This document shows, piece by piece, positions 16,591-24,669 of a stretch of DNA of 39,361 bases. The stretch comes from Flavobacterium sp. (lineage in GTDB: Bacteria; Bacteroidota; Bacteroidia; Flavobacteriales; Flavobacteriaceae): NCBI GenBank assembly GCA_025351785.1, contig JANXVF010000040.1, positions 1 through 39,361 of the forward strand. The letters are read 5' to 3'. Made by a program: the position numbers and the translations under genes. The first letter of the stretch is position 1. Each line of letters opens with the position of its first letter. The notes beneath the pieces are model-generated. The model was given only the letters and a program-made list of their open reading frames with translations, did not search any database and was not told where the DNA came from.

Positions 16591-18225
16591 TTATTGTAAA
16601 ATTTTATTATATTCGGTAATATTTGCCAAAATTTCTTTTGCCTTTGCAATTTCAGGATTATTTTTTATGTAATATTGATATAAGCCTTCTTTATATTGGT
16701 ATCTTTTTATAATTTCTTCTAATATTAATTTTTTAATTTCCTTTTGATTTTTATCCAATAGCACTTCTTCACTTTTTTGAATGGCTATAAATAAGGCATC
16801 ATATTGCGCTTGAATTGCTTCATTAATTTTTTCTTTTTTTGCTTTTTCGAGTGTATTTTTTAATGCAAGTTCTGTTTCGGTATCAAAATTTATTTTTTCT
16901 TTTTTCAAAAAAGCTTTAAAATCTGCATAGTCAGAGTCGGTTATTGTTGGAATTTTGTCATTCAAAGTCGGATTTTTATAATAATAATTCGTTACATAAT
17001 TAAATATTCCATCATTTTTTTGAAGAAAATCTGCAATCGTACTTAATTTTGAATCTGGTAGCTCAACATCGGGTAGAATTCCTCCACCATCATAAACAGT
17101 TCTTCCTTTTTTAGTTTTAAATGCATTATATTTAGATGCATCTGTTCGCACTGCCTTTCCATCTTTATCTTTGTGCCAATAGTCTAGCGCTTGAATACAT
17201 CTTCCTGAAGGTGTAAAATATCTCGATATTGTTACTTTAACTTGAGTTCCATAAGTCATATCAATAGGTCTTTGAACCAATCCTTTTCCAAAACTTCTGC
17301 AACCAATTATTACTGCTCTATCAAGATCTTGCAAAGCACCAGATACTATTTCAGACGCCGATGCACTTTTCCCATCTACAATTATAGCAAGCGGAATATC
17401 TAAATCTACAGGTTCCCTGTTTGTTTTGTAAGTAGTGTTGTATTTTTCATTTTTCGATTTTGTAGTTACAATAGTTTCGCCTTTTGCCACAAATAAATTG
17501 CATACGTTTACAGCTTCGTTTAACAAGCCACCAGGATTACCTCTCAAATCAAGTATTATTTTTTCCGCTCCAGTTGCTTTCAACTTTTCTAAAGCTTCTT
17601 TAGTTTCCTTTGTTGTTTTTGCATTAAATGCCGATAGTACTATATATCCAGTTTTGTCATCAATTTTAGAAAAAAATGGAACTGCTTTAACTTCAACTTC
17701 ATCCAGAATTAATTGGGTGGTTAAGGTTTTTCCCTGACGGATATATTTTATTTCTACTTTTGTATTTTTAGCTCCTTTTAAAAGTTGCGATGCATCTTCT
17801 TTATAATCTGCTAGTAGAACATCGCCTATTTGTATAATTTCGTCGCCTGCCTTAAGACCAGCTTTGTCAGCCGGATAATTTTTGTAGGGTTCCTTAATAA
17901 TCACCCTATCGTCTTTTCGAGTTATCATGGCGCCTATTCCTGTGTATTCCCCAGTATTGTTAATTTTGAATTTCACAACATCTTGCTCGTTAAAATAGTT
18001 TGTATAGGGGTCTAATTCTGCCAGCATACTTTTTATGGCAGTATTCATCAACTCAGCCGGATTTATTTCGTCTACATAGTTCTGATTAACAGTTTTAAAA
18101 AGCGTAGTAAAAATCTCGATTTGTTTTGCGATTTCAAAAAAATCATCTTTAAAACTGGATAACATAACCAGCAATCCCGAGGCAACTATGGGAATTATAT
18201 ATTTTTTCTTAAATTTTAAAAGCAT
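16591..18225 (-). CDS. S41 family C-terminal processing serine protease
   Basis: This is a periplasmic, membrane-tethered protease of the Prc/CtpA family (544 residues). An N-terminal hydrophobic anchor (IIPIVASGLLVMLSSF) is followed by a helical region, a PDZ domain with GIGAMITRKDDRVIIKEPY at ~95-175, and the catalytic domain. The Ser/Lys dyad is S289 in KSASASEI and K314 in RSFGKGLVQ, spaced 25 residues apart as in E. coli Prc. DLRGNPGGLL marks the core strand. The substrate is unknown; family members trim envelope proteins and wall hydrolases. It is co-transcribed with the downstream double-OmpA gene (2-nt gap), hinting at a shared wall-related function. rnpA lies 94 nt upstream. Confidence 0.93.
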   Translation of the reverse strand: MLLKFKKKYIIPIVASGLLVMLSSFKDDFFEIAKQIEIFTTLFKTVNQNYVDEINPAELMNTAIKSMLAELDPYTNYFNEQDVVKFKINNTGEYTGIGAMITRKDDRVIIKEPYKNYPADKAGLKAGDEIIQIGDVLLADYKEDASQLLKGAKNTKVEIKYIRQGKTLTTQLILDEVEVKAVPFFSKIDDKTGYIVLSAFNAKTTKETKEALEKLKATGAEKIILDLRGNPGGLLNEAVNVCNLFVAKGETIVTTKSKNEKYNTTYKTNREPVDLDIPLAIIVDGKSASASEIVSGALQDLDRAVIIGCRSFGKGLVQRPIDMTYGTQVKVTISRYFTPSGRCIQALDYWHKDKDGKAVRTDASKYNAFKTKKGRTVYDGGGILPDVELPDSKLSTIADFLQKNDGIFNYVTNYYYKNPTLNDKIPTITDSDYADFKAFLKKEKINFDTETELALKNTLEKAKKEKINEAIQAQYDALFIAIQKSEEVLLDKNQKEIKKLILEEIIKRYQYKEGLYQYYIKNNPEIAKAKEILANITEYNKILQ

Positions 18226-18319
18226 ATTTTGAAGTTCTTTTTTTATTAATGGTAACGAATTTACTAAACTATATTTTATTAATCGGATAATTAATTTAAA
18301 ATTAAGATTTTGATTTTAA

Positions 18320-18697
18320 TTAATTTTCTTCACCAATAAATTTAACCCATTTTTCAAATAACAAAATGGTTTTTTCATTTATTTCACTATAGGTAAGTCG
18401 CTCTTTGGTTTGATAAAAAAATAGAATAGCATATTTTTTTGACAAATTTTCATGAATTATATGTTTGTTCAATCGGTAACATTCTCGCAAAACGCGCTTA
18501 TAATAGTTGCGATCCACCGCATTTTTAAAATGCTTTTTAGATACCGATACGCCAAATTTTAATTTATCTGTTTCTGTTTCTAACGGGGCAAAAACTAAGC
18601 GCAACGGATATTTTGAAACCGATTTTCCTTTAGAAAAAAGGGAGTCAATAGTTTTTTTACTTTTTAATTTTTCATTTTTTGGATACCTAAAATCCAT
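18320..18697 (-). CDS. rnpA: Ribonuclease P protein component
   Basis: This small basic protein binds the catalytic RNA of RNase P, which trims the 5' leader of precursor tRNAs. The 125 residues carry the family features: the N-terminal RL/KK segment (NEKLKSKKTIDSLFSKGKS), the central KFGVSVSKKHFKNAVDRNY and KRVLRECYRLNKH, corresponding to the RNR motif (A-V-x-R-N-x-x-K-R). It is preceded by a small secreted-protein gene only 8 nt away. rpmH, its usual partner in many bacteria, is not next to it. Confidence 0.95.
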   Translation of the reverse strand: MDFRYPKNEKLKSKKTIDSLFSKGKSVSKYPLRLVFAPLETETDKLKFGVSVSKKHFKNAVDRNYYKRVLRECYRLNKHIIHENLSKKYAILFFYQTKERLTYSEINEKTILLFEKWVKFIGEEN

Positions 18698-18705
18698 AGT
18701 ACAAT

Positions 18706-19110
18706 TTAATTATAAATGTTGTAAACAAATTTTACATCAGAATAATTAATATAAAACTGCATTCTATTTGCTTCTTTTTTTCGGGTTATTACAAATATTT
18801 TACATTTCGACCCATTATTATCGGTACAATCAAAGGGAATAATTTTATCTGTATTGGTTTCAGTTTTATCACCATACGATTTTATTGTAAAAACCTGAAT
18901 CTCTGGCGAGTTCACCACTATTCTATTCTTTTTACCATCAATGGTGATTAAAATTTCGGCTTTTACAAAGTCAGACCATTTAGTCCAATTGTTTTTATCA
19001 ATTTTTTCAGTTACACTCACACTGCTTGTTTTAATGCTTATGGGTTGCCCTTGCAACTTTAAACCTATCGTTAGGATAACAAGCACCATTAAAATTTGAT
19101 ATTTCTTCAT
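18706..19110 (-). CDS. Small secreted hypothetical protein upstream of rnpA
   Basis: I do not recognise a family. The 134 residues begin with a clear signal peptide (MKKYQILMVLVILTIGLKL, cleaved around LQG-QP). They continue as a soluble, strand-rich domain containing WTKWSDFVKAEILITIDGKK and an isolated Cys pair (FDCTDNNGSKC) that could form a disulfide. It precedes rnpA by 8 nt on the same strand, so the two are probably transcribed together. An exported protein in an operon with RNase P is likely organisational rather than functional. Confidence 0.75.
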   Translation of the reverse strand: MKKYQILMVLVILTIGLKLQGQPISIKTSSVSVTEKIDKNNWTKWSDFVKAEILITIDGKKNRIVVNSPEIQVFTIKSYGDKTETNTDKIIPFDCTDNNGSKCKIFVITRKKEANRMQFYINYSDVKFVYNIYN

Positions 19111-19200
19111 AAAAACGATTATTAATATTTTGTAAATCTACAAATTCTAATCCAAAAGTTAAACCTCAATTTTTCATACTTTGCACTTCTTATAAAAACA

Positions 19201-19230
19201 AAAAGCGATTGAATCAACAATCGCTTTTTA
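19201..19230 (-). terminator. Intrinsic terminator of the M36 protease gene
   Basis: An 11-bp perfect stem AAAAGCGATTG/CAATCGCTTTT with loop AATCAA has A/T tracts on both sides. It lies 17 nt after the M36 stop codon on the minus strand. The structure is symmetric and could work in both directions. Confidence 0.85.
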
Positions 19231-19247
19231 GTTTGCAACAATATTTT

Positions 19248-22010
19248 TTAATTTTTAATAATCTTTTGTGTAAAGTTTAAATCTTCAGCTACTACTTTTA
19301 AAATATATACTCCAGATTGTAAACTATTCAAATTCATAGATTTTTCAATATTAAAATCTTCATTTTTAAAATCGCTTATAATTCTTCCATTAATGTCTAT
19401 CAATTGTATATTTATTTTTCCTATATAATTATTTATTCTAATGTTTAATAAATCGTTTGTAGGGTTAGGATAAACTTTAAAAAGCTCCTCATTTTCAAAA
19501 TAATTTACAGCAAGAGTACAATTAGGTCCAGCAGCCGGTTGAGTAAAATCTTCAACCTCGTCAACCGACGAGTCTCTACTACCAGAATCTGCGTTTACGC
19601 CCAGACCTCTTCTTGCAAATACTTGCCAAATCATACAATAATCTTGTCCGCCAGTAGTAGCCTGATCTGCTGCGATAATAGCATCTCTAGCTTCAACAAA
19701 TGTTGGACTACAAGGCTCTAATTTTATTGCGTCCAATACTAAACGCATCACTTTATTGTTTCCGCCAGTACCGTTATATTTATTATCATCATAACCATAT
19801 TTGGCAACATATGCCCAAGTTAAATCCCACAACATTGTTGTCCAAACTTCACCTACATTATGAGTTTCTGTTGCCACGCCGCCATTTGCGTCTGTAACTT
19901 GATTAAGATTTACAGTATTAAAAGTTTCTGGATTAACACTCATATCTGTCGAATAAGGATAATTTCTAATCCCATTTCCTGTTGTAGGATCGCCAAATAC
20001 AAAAGTCCCTATGCCTCGTGGTGTTGCACCAATATCTCCTGGTTTCATTTGCAACATAAGTGCAAACCAGTCTGACCATCCTTCACCCATTTGCTCCTCG
20101 TTTTGTAAACAACTTGAGTTATTTCTTCCTCCCGCTAATCTAATAGAAATACCGTGACCAAACTCGTGTGCAATTACCCCATTATCAAAATCACCATCAG
20201 AGTTTACAAAAGGAGTATAATCTGCAGGAAGTTGAAGTTTTACAGTTACAGGACCCGATAATAATTGATTCGTCAATAAATCGCCCACAATTTTTGAAAC
20301 TCCAATAGCGGGAATTGTTATGCTAGCATCGGCACCAGACATACCTAATGCCACATCAACCGGATTGCCATTTCCATCTACAATATCTATATTATTGTAA
20401 ACTATTACTGCAATTGCTCCTGCTAATTGTGCATTTTTTACTTTAACAGTAAAATTACAAGGTGTTCCTCCAGATGCAGTTGCTAATGATCTTCTTATTA
20501 AAACAATTTTACCATTAATTGCTGCGGCATTAACTGCTGCGCCACATGCATCTGCGTTGTCAGGACTTCCTGGGTCAGGAGTTCCGTCATCATATAAGAC
20601 CAAATTAGTTTGTAAAAATCCAGGTGCTATTGGCAAATCAACATGACCGGGACTAAACCCGTTTTGTCTTGAAATATAATTTCCAATGATAGATGTTGGA
20701 GCAGTTACATAAAGTGGTTTGTTTCTAGGGGCTACGTTCCATAAATACATTTGCATTCTACCCTTTTGACCATCTACAGGAGCAGAAAAATTTGCATTAT
20801 TTACAGCAGGTGTTGCCGCAGTTGAACCGTCTTGTGCATCGGCATAAACATAATCAGTTGCAGTAGCTCCAGATGTATAATTTGTCTGTTGGTAATTTCC
20901 ATTAATTTCATTAAATCCATATTGATAAAACAAATCATGTACTACATTGTTCATATAAAATAAATTTGTAGTTGCAGCATCGATATAGGTATTTGCAGCA
21001 ACTCCTGTTCCTGGATAAGTATAATCAAAAGTTAAACTTGCACTCGTAGGGCTATATCCAGTTGCTGTTGAGGTATTAGATGCAGTTACAGGGTTTGTAT
21101 TGCCATAATCAGATCTTGCCCAAACATTATTTCCTCTAAGATAATTGTATTTAAAACTTGCATTTGTTCCCGTCAACGTGTTTGTATCATGCCATCCCTT
21201 TGGCGAAGCAAGTGTGTTTTCTGGGTTTACTATCAAATCTCTTGAATGATGATTTGGACTTTCATAATTAAAAGGTACTACTCTGTATGATCCACCCTGA
21301 ATTTGTGCAGGTAACGATGCTACTTCATCTTTAAACAATGATTTTGAACTGTAAAAACTGTTTAAATTTGTTTCTAGATTTTTGTTTTTACTTTCAAAAT
21401 CGCATGATATAACCATATCTTTTTTTGATAATAGTTTACCAGTAACTGCATCTATACTAATGTCCCATAAATGTTTAAAATCTTGAGTATAAAAAGTATA
21501 ATTCCAAGATAGTAGTAATTTATCTTTTTGTACGAAGTATTCAAGTTTTGCATATATAGGATCCTCAGTCAAAGATCCGTTTGAAATTTTAAATTTTGTA
21601 GTACTTGTTGTTTCTAAAATTTGGTTAGATGCACCACTTTCGTTCAATGCTACCATCCCTTTTTGTAATCCGCCTAAAACCGATAAAGAGGGAGTAGTAG
21701 TGTTTACTTTTTGAATCACATTTGAAATAAACCCATTTTGAATATTTAGTATCTCATCATTTTTTACCCAAACATTTGAAAGTGCATTGTGAATTTCTAT
21801 TCCCTGATATTGTTGTTTAATCCAATAGGTATCAATCTTTGTAGATTCAGAGTTACCAGTACTTTCAACAAACCAGTCGCTAATATCTTGATTTGATAAA
21901 TTGAGACGAACTGAATTTTGATTTAAATAATTTTGAATTTTTGCTTTATTATCTTGAGAATATCCCAAAAACGATAGCAAAATTACAATTAGAAGCGTAA
22001 TTTTTTTCAT
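19248..22010 (-). CDS. M36 (fungalysin-type) metalloprotease with T9SS sorting domain
   Basis: This secreted zinc protease has 920 residues. A signal peptide (MKKITLLIVILLSFLGYS) precedes an FTP-type propeptide (~25-200). The catalytic M36 domain is interrupted by a PA (protease-associated) domain around residues 450-600, with GKIVLIRRSLATASGG. The zinc site is H615-E-F-G-H619 in VIAHEFGHG, with the third ligand E643 in MGEGWSDWF. C-terminal to it is a T9SS type A sorting domain from YPNPTNDLLNI to QKIIKN. It is exported to the outer surface or medium, where it probably degrades proteins for nutrition. The gene is monocistronic: a terminator follows it, and the next minus-strand gene upstream is dgt, whose stop codon is 95 nt away. 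Confidence 0.95.
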   Translation of the reverse strand: MKKITLLIVILLSFLGYSQDNKAKIQNYLNQNSVRLNLSNQDISDWFVESTGNSESTKIDTYWIKQQYQGIEIHNALSNVWVKNDEILNIQNGFISNVIQKVNTTTPSLSVLGGLQKGMVALNESGASNQILETTSTTKFKISNGSLTEDPIYAKLEYFVQKDKLLLSWNYTFYTQDFKHLWDISIDAVTGKLLSKKDMVISCDFESKNKNLETNLNSFYSSKSLFKDEVASLPAQIQGGSYRVVPFNYESPNHHSRDLIVNPENTLASPKGWHDTNTLTGTNASFKYNYLRGNNVWARSDYGNTNPVTASNTSTATGYSPTSASLTFDYTYPGTGVAANTYIDAATTNLFYMNNVVHDLFYQYGFNEINGNYQQTNYTSGATATDYVYADAQDGSTAATPAVNNANFSAPVDGQKGRMQMYLWNVAPRNKPLYVTAPTSIIGNYISRQNGFSPGHVDLPIAPGFLQTNLVLYDDGTPDPGSPDNADACGAAVNAAAINGKIVLIRRSLATASGGTPCNFTVKVKNAQLAGAIAVIVYNNIDIVDGNGNPVDVALGMSGADASITIPAIGVSKIVGDLLTNQLLSGPVTVKLQLPADYTPFVNSDGDFDNGVIAHEFGHGISIRLAGGRNNSSCLQNEEQMGEGWSDWFALMLQMKPGDIGATPRGIGTFVFGDPTTGNGIRNYPYSTDMSVNPETFNTVNLNQVTDANGGVATETHNVGEVWTTMLWDLTWAYVAKYGYDDNKYNGTGGNNKVMRLVLDAIKLEPCSPTFVEARDAIIAADQATTGGQDYCMIWQVFARRGLGVNADSGSRDSSVDEVEDFTQPAAGPNCTLAVNYFENEELFKVYPNPTNDLLNIRINNYIGKINIQLIDINGRIISDFKNEDFNIEKSMNLNSLQSGVYILKVVAEDLNFTQKIIKN

Positions 22011-22105
22011 GATTTTTAAATAATGGTTAATATAATGTTATTACAAACTTAATAGATTTGTGAGGGAAAAGCAATTTTTTAATCTGAAAATCAAAAATTT
22101 AACTT

Positions 22106-23443
22106 TTAAGATGTTATTATCTGATTGTACAAGACCGCTTTTGTGTCGGTTAACATGGATACAAAATGACAAATTAAAAGCAATCGTTCATACAAACTTT
22201 CTTTTTCTAAATTATTTTTCTCGGGTAAAATTTTTAAAAGTAACATATCAAAGTTAGTTGCTTTACCATCATAATTATTGTTAAATGCAGTTATAAATTT
22301 ATCTAACAAATTATTTATTATTTGATATCCAATAAGTTCTTTTTCAATCACTTCACGACTTTGATAAATGTTTTTCACACTCAACTTAATGATGTCATCA
22401 ATCTGAGCTTTGTACTTACTTTTGTCGATTAAAGCATAGGGAAATTCACCTTTCAAAATTGCTTCTTCATTTTCAATAAAAATACTCACAGCATCCTGAA
22501 TTAAGTTTCCAATTGCCAAAGCTCTCAAATAACTAATTCTATCCTCCTTTGTTGTAAGCGAATTATATTTTGAAGTATCTATTGAATCTTTTACTAGTTT
22601 TATTAAGTATTCTAATGCAAAATCCTCGGAAACTAATCCTAAATTTATACCGTCTTCAAAATCTATGATAGTATAACAAATATCATCGGCCGCTTCAACC
22701 AAATAGGCTAGTGGATGACGTTCAAAACCAATATCATTTCCCGATTTATTAGCAATCAATCCTAACTCTTGTGCAACATCTTTAAAAAACTCTTTATCTG
22801 ATTGAAAAAAACCGTATTTTTTATCGGCAATATTCGAGGTTGGCTTTTTGGGTAAACTTTCCTTTGGATATTTCATAAATGCACCCAAAACAGCATAAGT
22901 CATTCTGATGCTTCCTTCAACTCCCGGTCGCGAGCTGGTTAAAACCGAAAAACCATTTGCATTTCCTTCAAAATCGACTAAATCTTGCCATTCTTTATTG
23001 GTTACTTGGTCTTTAAATTTTTGTCCTTTTCCGATAGAAAAATATTCACCAATGGCTTTTTCGCCAGAATGCCCAAAAGGTGGATTTCCTATATCGTGTG
23101 CCAAAGATGCTGCGGCAACAATAGCTCCAAAATCGTTAGCCTGATAGCCATGAATTTCTTTGAGATAAGGATGTTTTTGGATAATTTTTTTTCCAACCAA
23201 TCGTCCAATCGATCGTCCAACAACCGAAACTTCTAGACTGTGCGTGAGTCTAGTGTGAACAAAATCGGTTTTTGACAGCGGTATCACTTGAGTTTTATCT
23301 TGCAAACTTCTAAAAGGTGCCGAAAAAATAATTCGATCAAAATCTACTTCAAAGCCAAGTCGCGATTCGTCTTGTTCTATCCGAAGTCGTTTGCCTTTGT
23401 CACCTTGTCTTTTTAGAGATAACAGTTGTTCCCAGTGCATCAT
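22106..23443 (-). CDS. dgt: Deoxyguanosinetriphosphate triphosphohydrolase (dGTPase)
   Basis: The HD-domain phosphohydrolase converts dGTP to deoxyguanosine and triphosphate, affecting dNTP pools. The 445 residues carry the HD metal site: H63 and H68 in FVHTRLTHSLEV, H116-D117 in AASLAHDIGNPPFGH, and a later Asp in AADDICYTIIDFEDG. The N-terminal ESRLGFEVDFDRIIFSAPFR is typical of the dGTPase group. Two Met codons are adjacent at the start; either may be used. The genes for ribonucleotide reductase lie ~1.2 kb upstream on the same strand, a sensible metabolic neighbourhood, though two unrelated small genes intervene. Confidence 0.93.
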   Translation of the reverse strand: MMHWEQLLSLKRQGDKGKRLRIEQDESRLGFEVDFDRIIFSAPFRSLQDKTQVIPLSKTDFVHTRLTHSLEVSVVGRSIGRLVGKKIIQKHPYLKEIHGYQANDFGAIVAAASLAHDIGNPPFGHSGEKAIGEYFSIGKGQKFKDQVTNKEWQDLVDFEGNANGFSVLTSSRPGVEGSIRMTYAVLGAFMKYPKESLPKKPTSNIADKKYGFFQSDKEFFKDVAQELGLIANKSGNDIGFERHPLAYLVEAADDICYTIIDFEDGINLGLVSEDFALEYLIKLVKDSIDTSKYNSLTTKEDRISYLRALAIGNLIQDAVSIFIENEEAILKGEFPYALIDKSKYKAQIDDIIKLSVKNIYQSREVIEKELIGYQIINNLLDKFITAFNNNYDGKATNFDMLLLKILPEKNNLEKESLYERLLLICHFVSMLTDTKAVLYNQIITS

Positions 23444-23557
23444 AAAATATTAAATTTCAAATATTAGATTTTTTTTTCATGCAAATATTATTTTTAACAC
23501 CTACCAATTTTTCAAAATCAGTATCCTATGAAGTAGTTCTTTTTAGCATAATTATTG

Positions 23558-23779
23558 CTATTCTTTATCATTTGCCAAAAAGAAATTTCTAGATTTTTTC
23601 GGATATTTATTATAACTTCTATCACTAGGATTGGCAATTACAGTTTTGATATTTATTTCGTCACCAAGCTTAAAACCTGATTCGGTATATTGATAATCTA
23701 ATAAATATTCACCACAAAAATAATTTCCTTCGTCATCTTTTTCTATTATTCCTGTGTAAACTCCTTTTTGTTTTGACAT
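23558..23779 (-). CDS. 73-residue hypothetical protein
   Basis: I do not recognise it. The sequence MSKQKGVYTGIIEKDDEGNY starts a short cytosolic, charged, strand-rich protein with no signal peptide or membrane segment. A basic tail includes SDRSYNKYPKKSRNFF. It lies between dgt and the DUF3800 gene. The promoter of the candidate small RNA at 23798-23831 overlaps its upstream region and faces away from it. Real status is supported by a good ATG and codon composition similar to its neighbours. Confidence 0.55.
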   Translation of the reverse strand: MSKQKGVYTGIIEKDDEGNYFCGEYLLDYQYTESGFKLGDEINIKTVIANPSDRSYNKYPKKSRNFFLANDKE

Positions 23780-23797
23780 TGTAAAATTTATATTAGT

Positions 23798-23831
23798 TTT
23801 GTATTAATTTTGTATTAGTTTATTATCTTTG
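23798..23831 (+). promoter_or_regulatory. Bacteroidetes-type promoter (TTTG-N22-TATCTTTG)
   Basis: TTTG at 23798-23801 and TATCTTTG at 23824-23831 match TTTG/TAnnTTTG with 22 bp between them. It faces right, away from the 73-aa gene, with no plus-strand protein gene downstream. Initiation is expected near 23837. Confidence 0.65.
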
Positions 23832-23836
23832 TAGAG

Positions 23837-23926
23837 GAAAATTACCTCATTTGAGGTTTATATATTTGGATTGAGGTGTCCTCGGTCGACAATAAAGGCT
23901 GATTTTTATCGGTCTTTTTGTTTTTT
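23837..23926 (+). ncRNA. Candidate stand-alone small RNA (~90 nt)
   Basis: A near-consensus promoter just upstream and an intrinsic terminator at 23895-23926 define a transcript of about 90 nt on the plus strand with no protein gene behind it. The RNA is unusually rich in pairing: ACCTC-ATTT-GAGGT forms a local hairpin, and a second GAGG-TGT-CCTC hairpin follows. The initial GAGGA can alternatively pair with that TCCTC. It overlaps the last three bases of the convergent DUF3800 gene. I cannot assign an Rfam family; Flavo-1 and 6S-Flavo are families to test. Confidence 0.5.
23895..23926 (+). terminator. Intrinsic terminator of the candidate small RNA
   Basis: A 9-bp stem AAGGCTGAT/ATCGGTCTT with two G-T pairs and a TTTT loop runs into TTTTTG and TTTTTT. 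Confidence 0.7.
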
Positions 23927-24656
23927 ATGGAAATATTTTTAAGCCATAACGTTTTCCGTTTTTTGTGTAAAATTTATCTTTAATCTGTTCGTAAGAAACA
24001 TTAACACCTTCAGGATAAATAATTTTCTTTGCTATTGGATATGCTAATAAATCTGAAATTTGAAGTCCGTTGTTGTTTTGTCTTTTATCCAAAAAAGTGT
24101 TCTTAATAACATATTTTTTCATTCTATCTGAATCAACATAAAATGTTCCAACTTGTTTTAGTCTATTAAGATGATTTGAAAGTTTTGTATCTTCTTTTTT
24201 ACCGCGTTTTTCTATTATTATTTCTAAACTTTCACAATCTTTATATTCGTCTAAACAGAAAATAGTTCGCTCTAAAATAAAAGAAAGTGCAATTTCATAA
24301 ACATCATCTTCTAATTTTCCATACTTTTTAATAAATGAAATTTTATCAATTGCAGAACATATTATTTTATAATTGTTTGCTGTAAGAACTTTATTAATGT
24401 CAATATAAAATTGCTCTTTTATTTTTAAATCAAATAATATTTTAAATTCATTATTGCATTTTCTGATGTCACGCGAATGTAGAATTACGTTTTTATTTCC
24501 CCAATATTTTAATTTTATTTCCTCTGAATCTAAATTGATTTTAGAATATTCATTTTCAGAAATTAAAACGCCACATAATAAAAATACTGGAAAACTTGAA
24601 TCAACTGTTTTTAATCCGTGATCACCACTTTCGTCAACGAATAAATAATATTTCAA
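23925..24656 (-). CDS. DUF3800 protein
   Basis: The 243 residues match DUF3800: an N-terminal YLFVDESGDHG with acidic residues D8, E9 and D12, and a C-terminal GLQISDLLAYPIAKK. These motifs resemble an RNase H-like metal site, but the biochemical activity is unknown. DUF3800 genes are sporadic and often found in accessory or mobile regions. Here it sits only 13 nt behind nrdA on the same strand, so it is probably read through from the nrdA transcript. Its presence between core nucleotide genes looks like an insertion. No repeats or integrase flank it. Confidence 0.8.
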   Translation of the reverse strand: MKYYLFVDESGDHGLKTVDSSFPVFLLCGVLISENEYSKINLDSEEIKLKYWGNKNVILHSRDIRKCNNEFKILFDLKIKEQFYIDINKVLTANNYKIICSAIDKISFIKKYGKLEDDVYEIALSFILERTIFCLDEYKDCESLEIIIEKRGKKEDTKLSNHLNRLKQVGTFYVDSDRMKKYVIKNTFLDKRQNNNGLQISDLLAYPIAKKIIYPEGVNVSYEQIKDKFYTKNGKRYGLKIFP

Positions 24657-24669
24657 AACATATTATCAA

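Noticed and set aside
18226..18319. rpmH next to rnpA
   Set aside because: No ribosomal protein L34-like frame (KRTFQPS) exists in either neighbouring gap.
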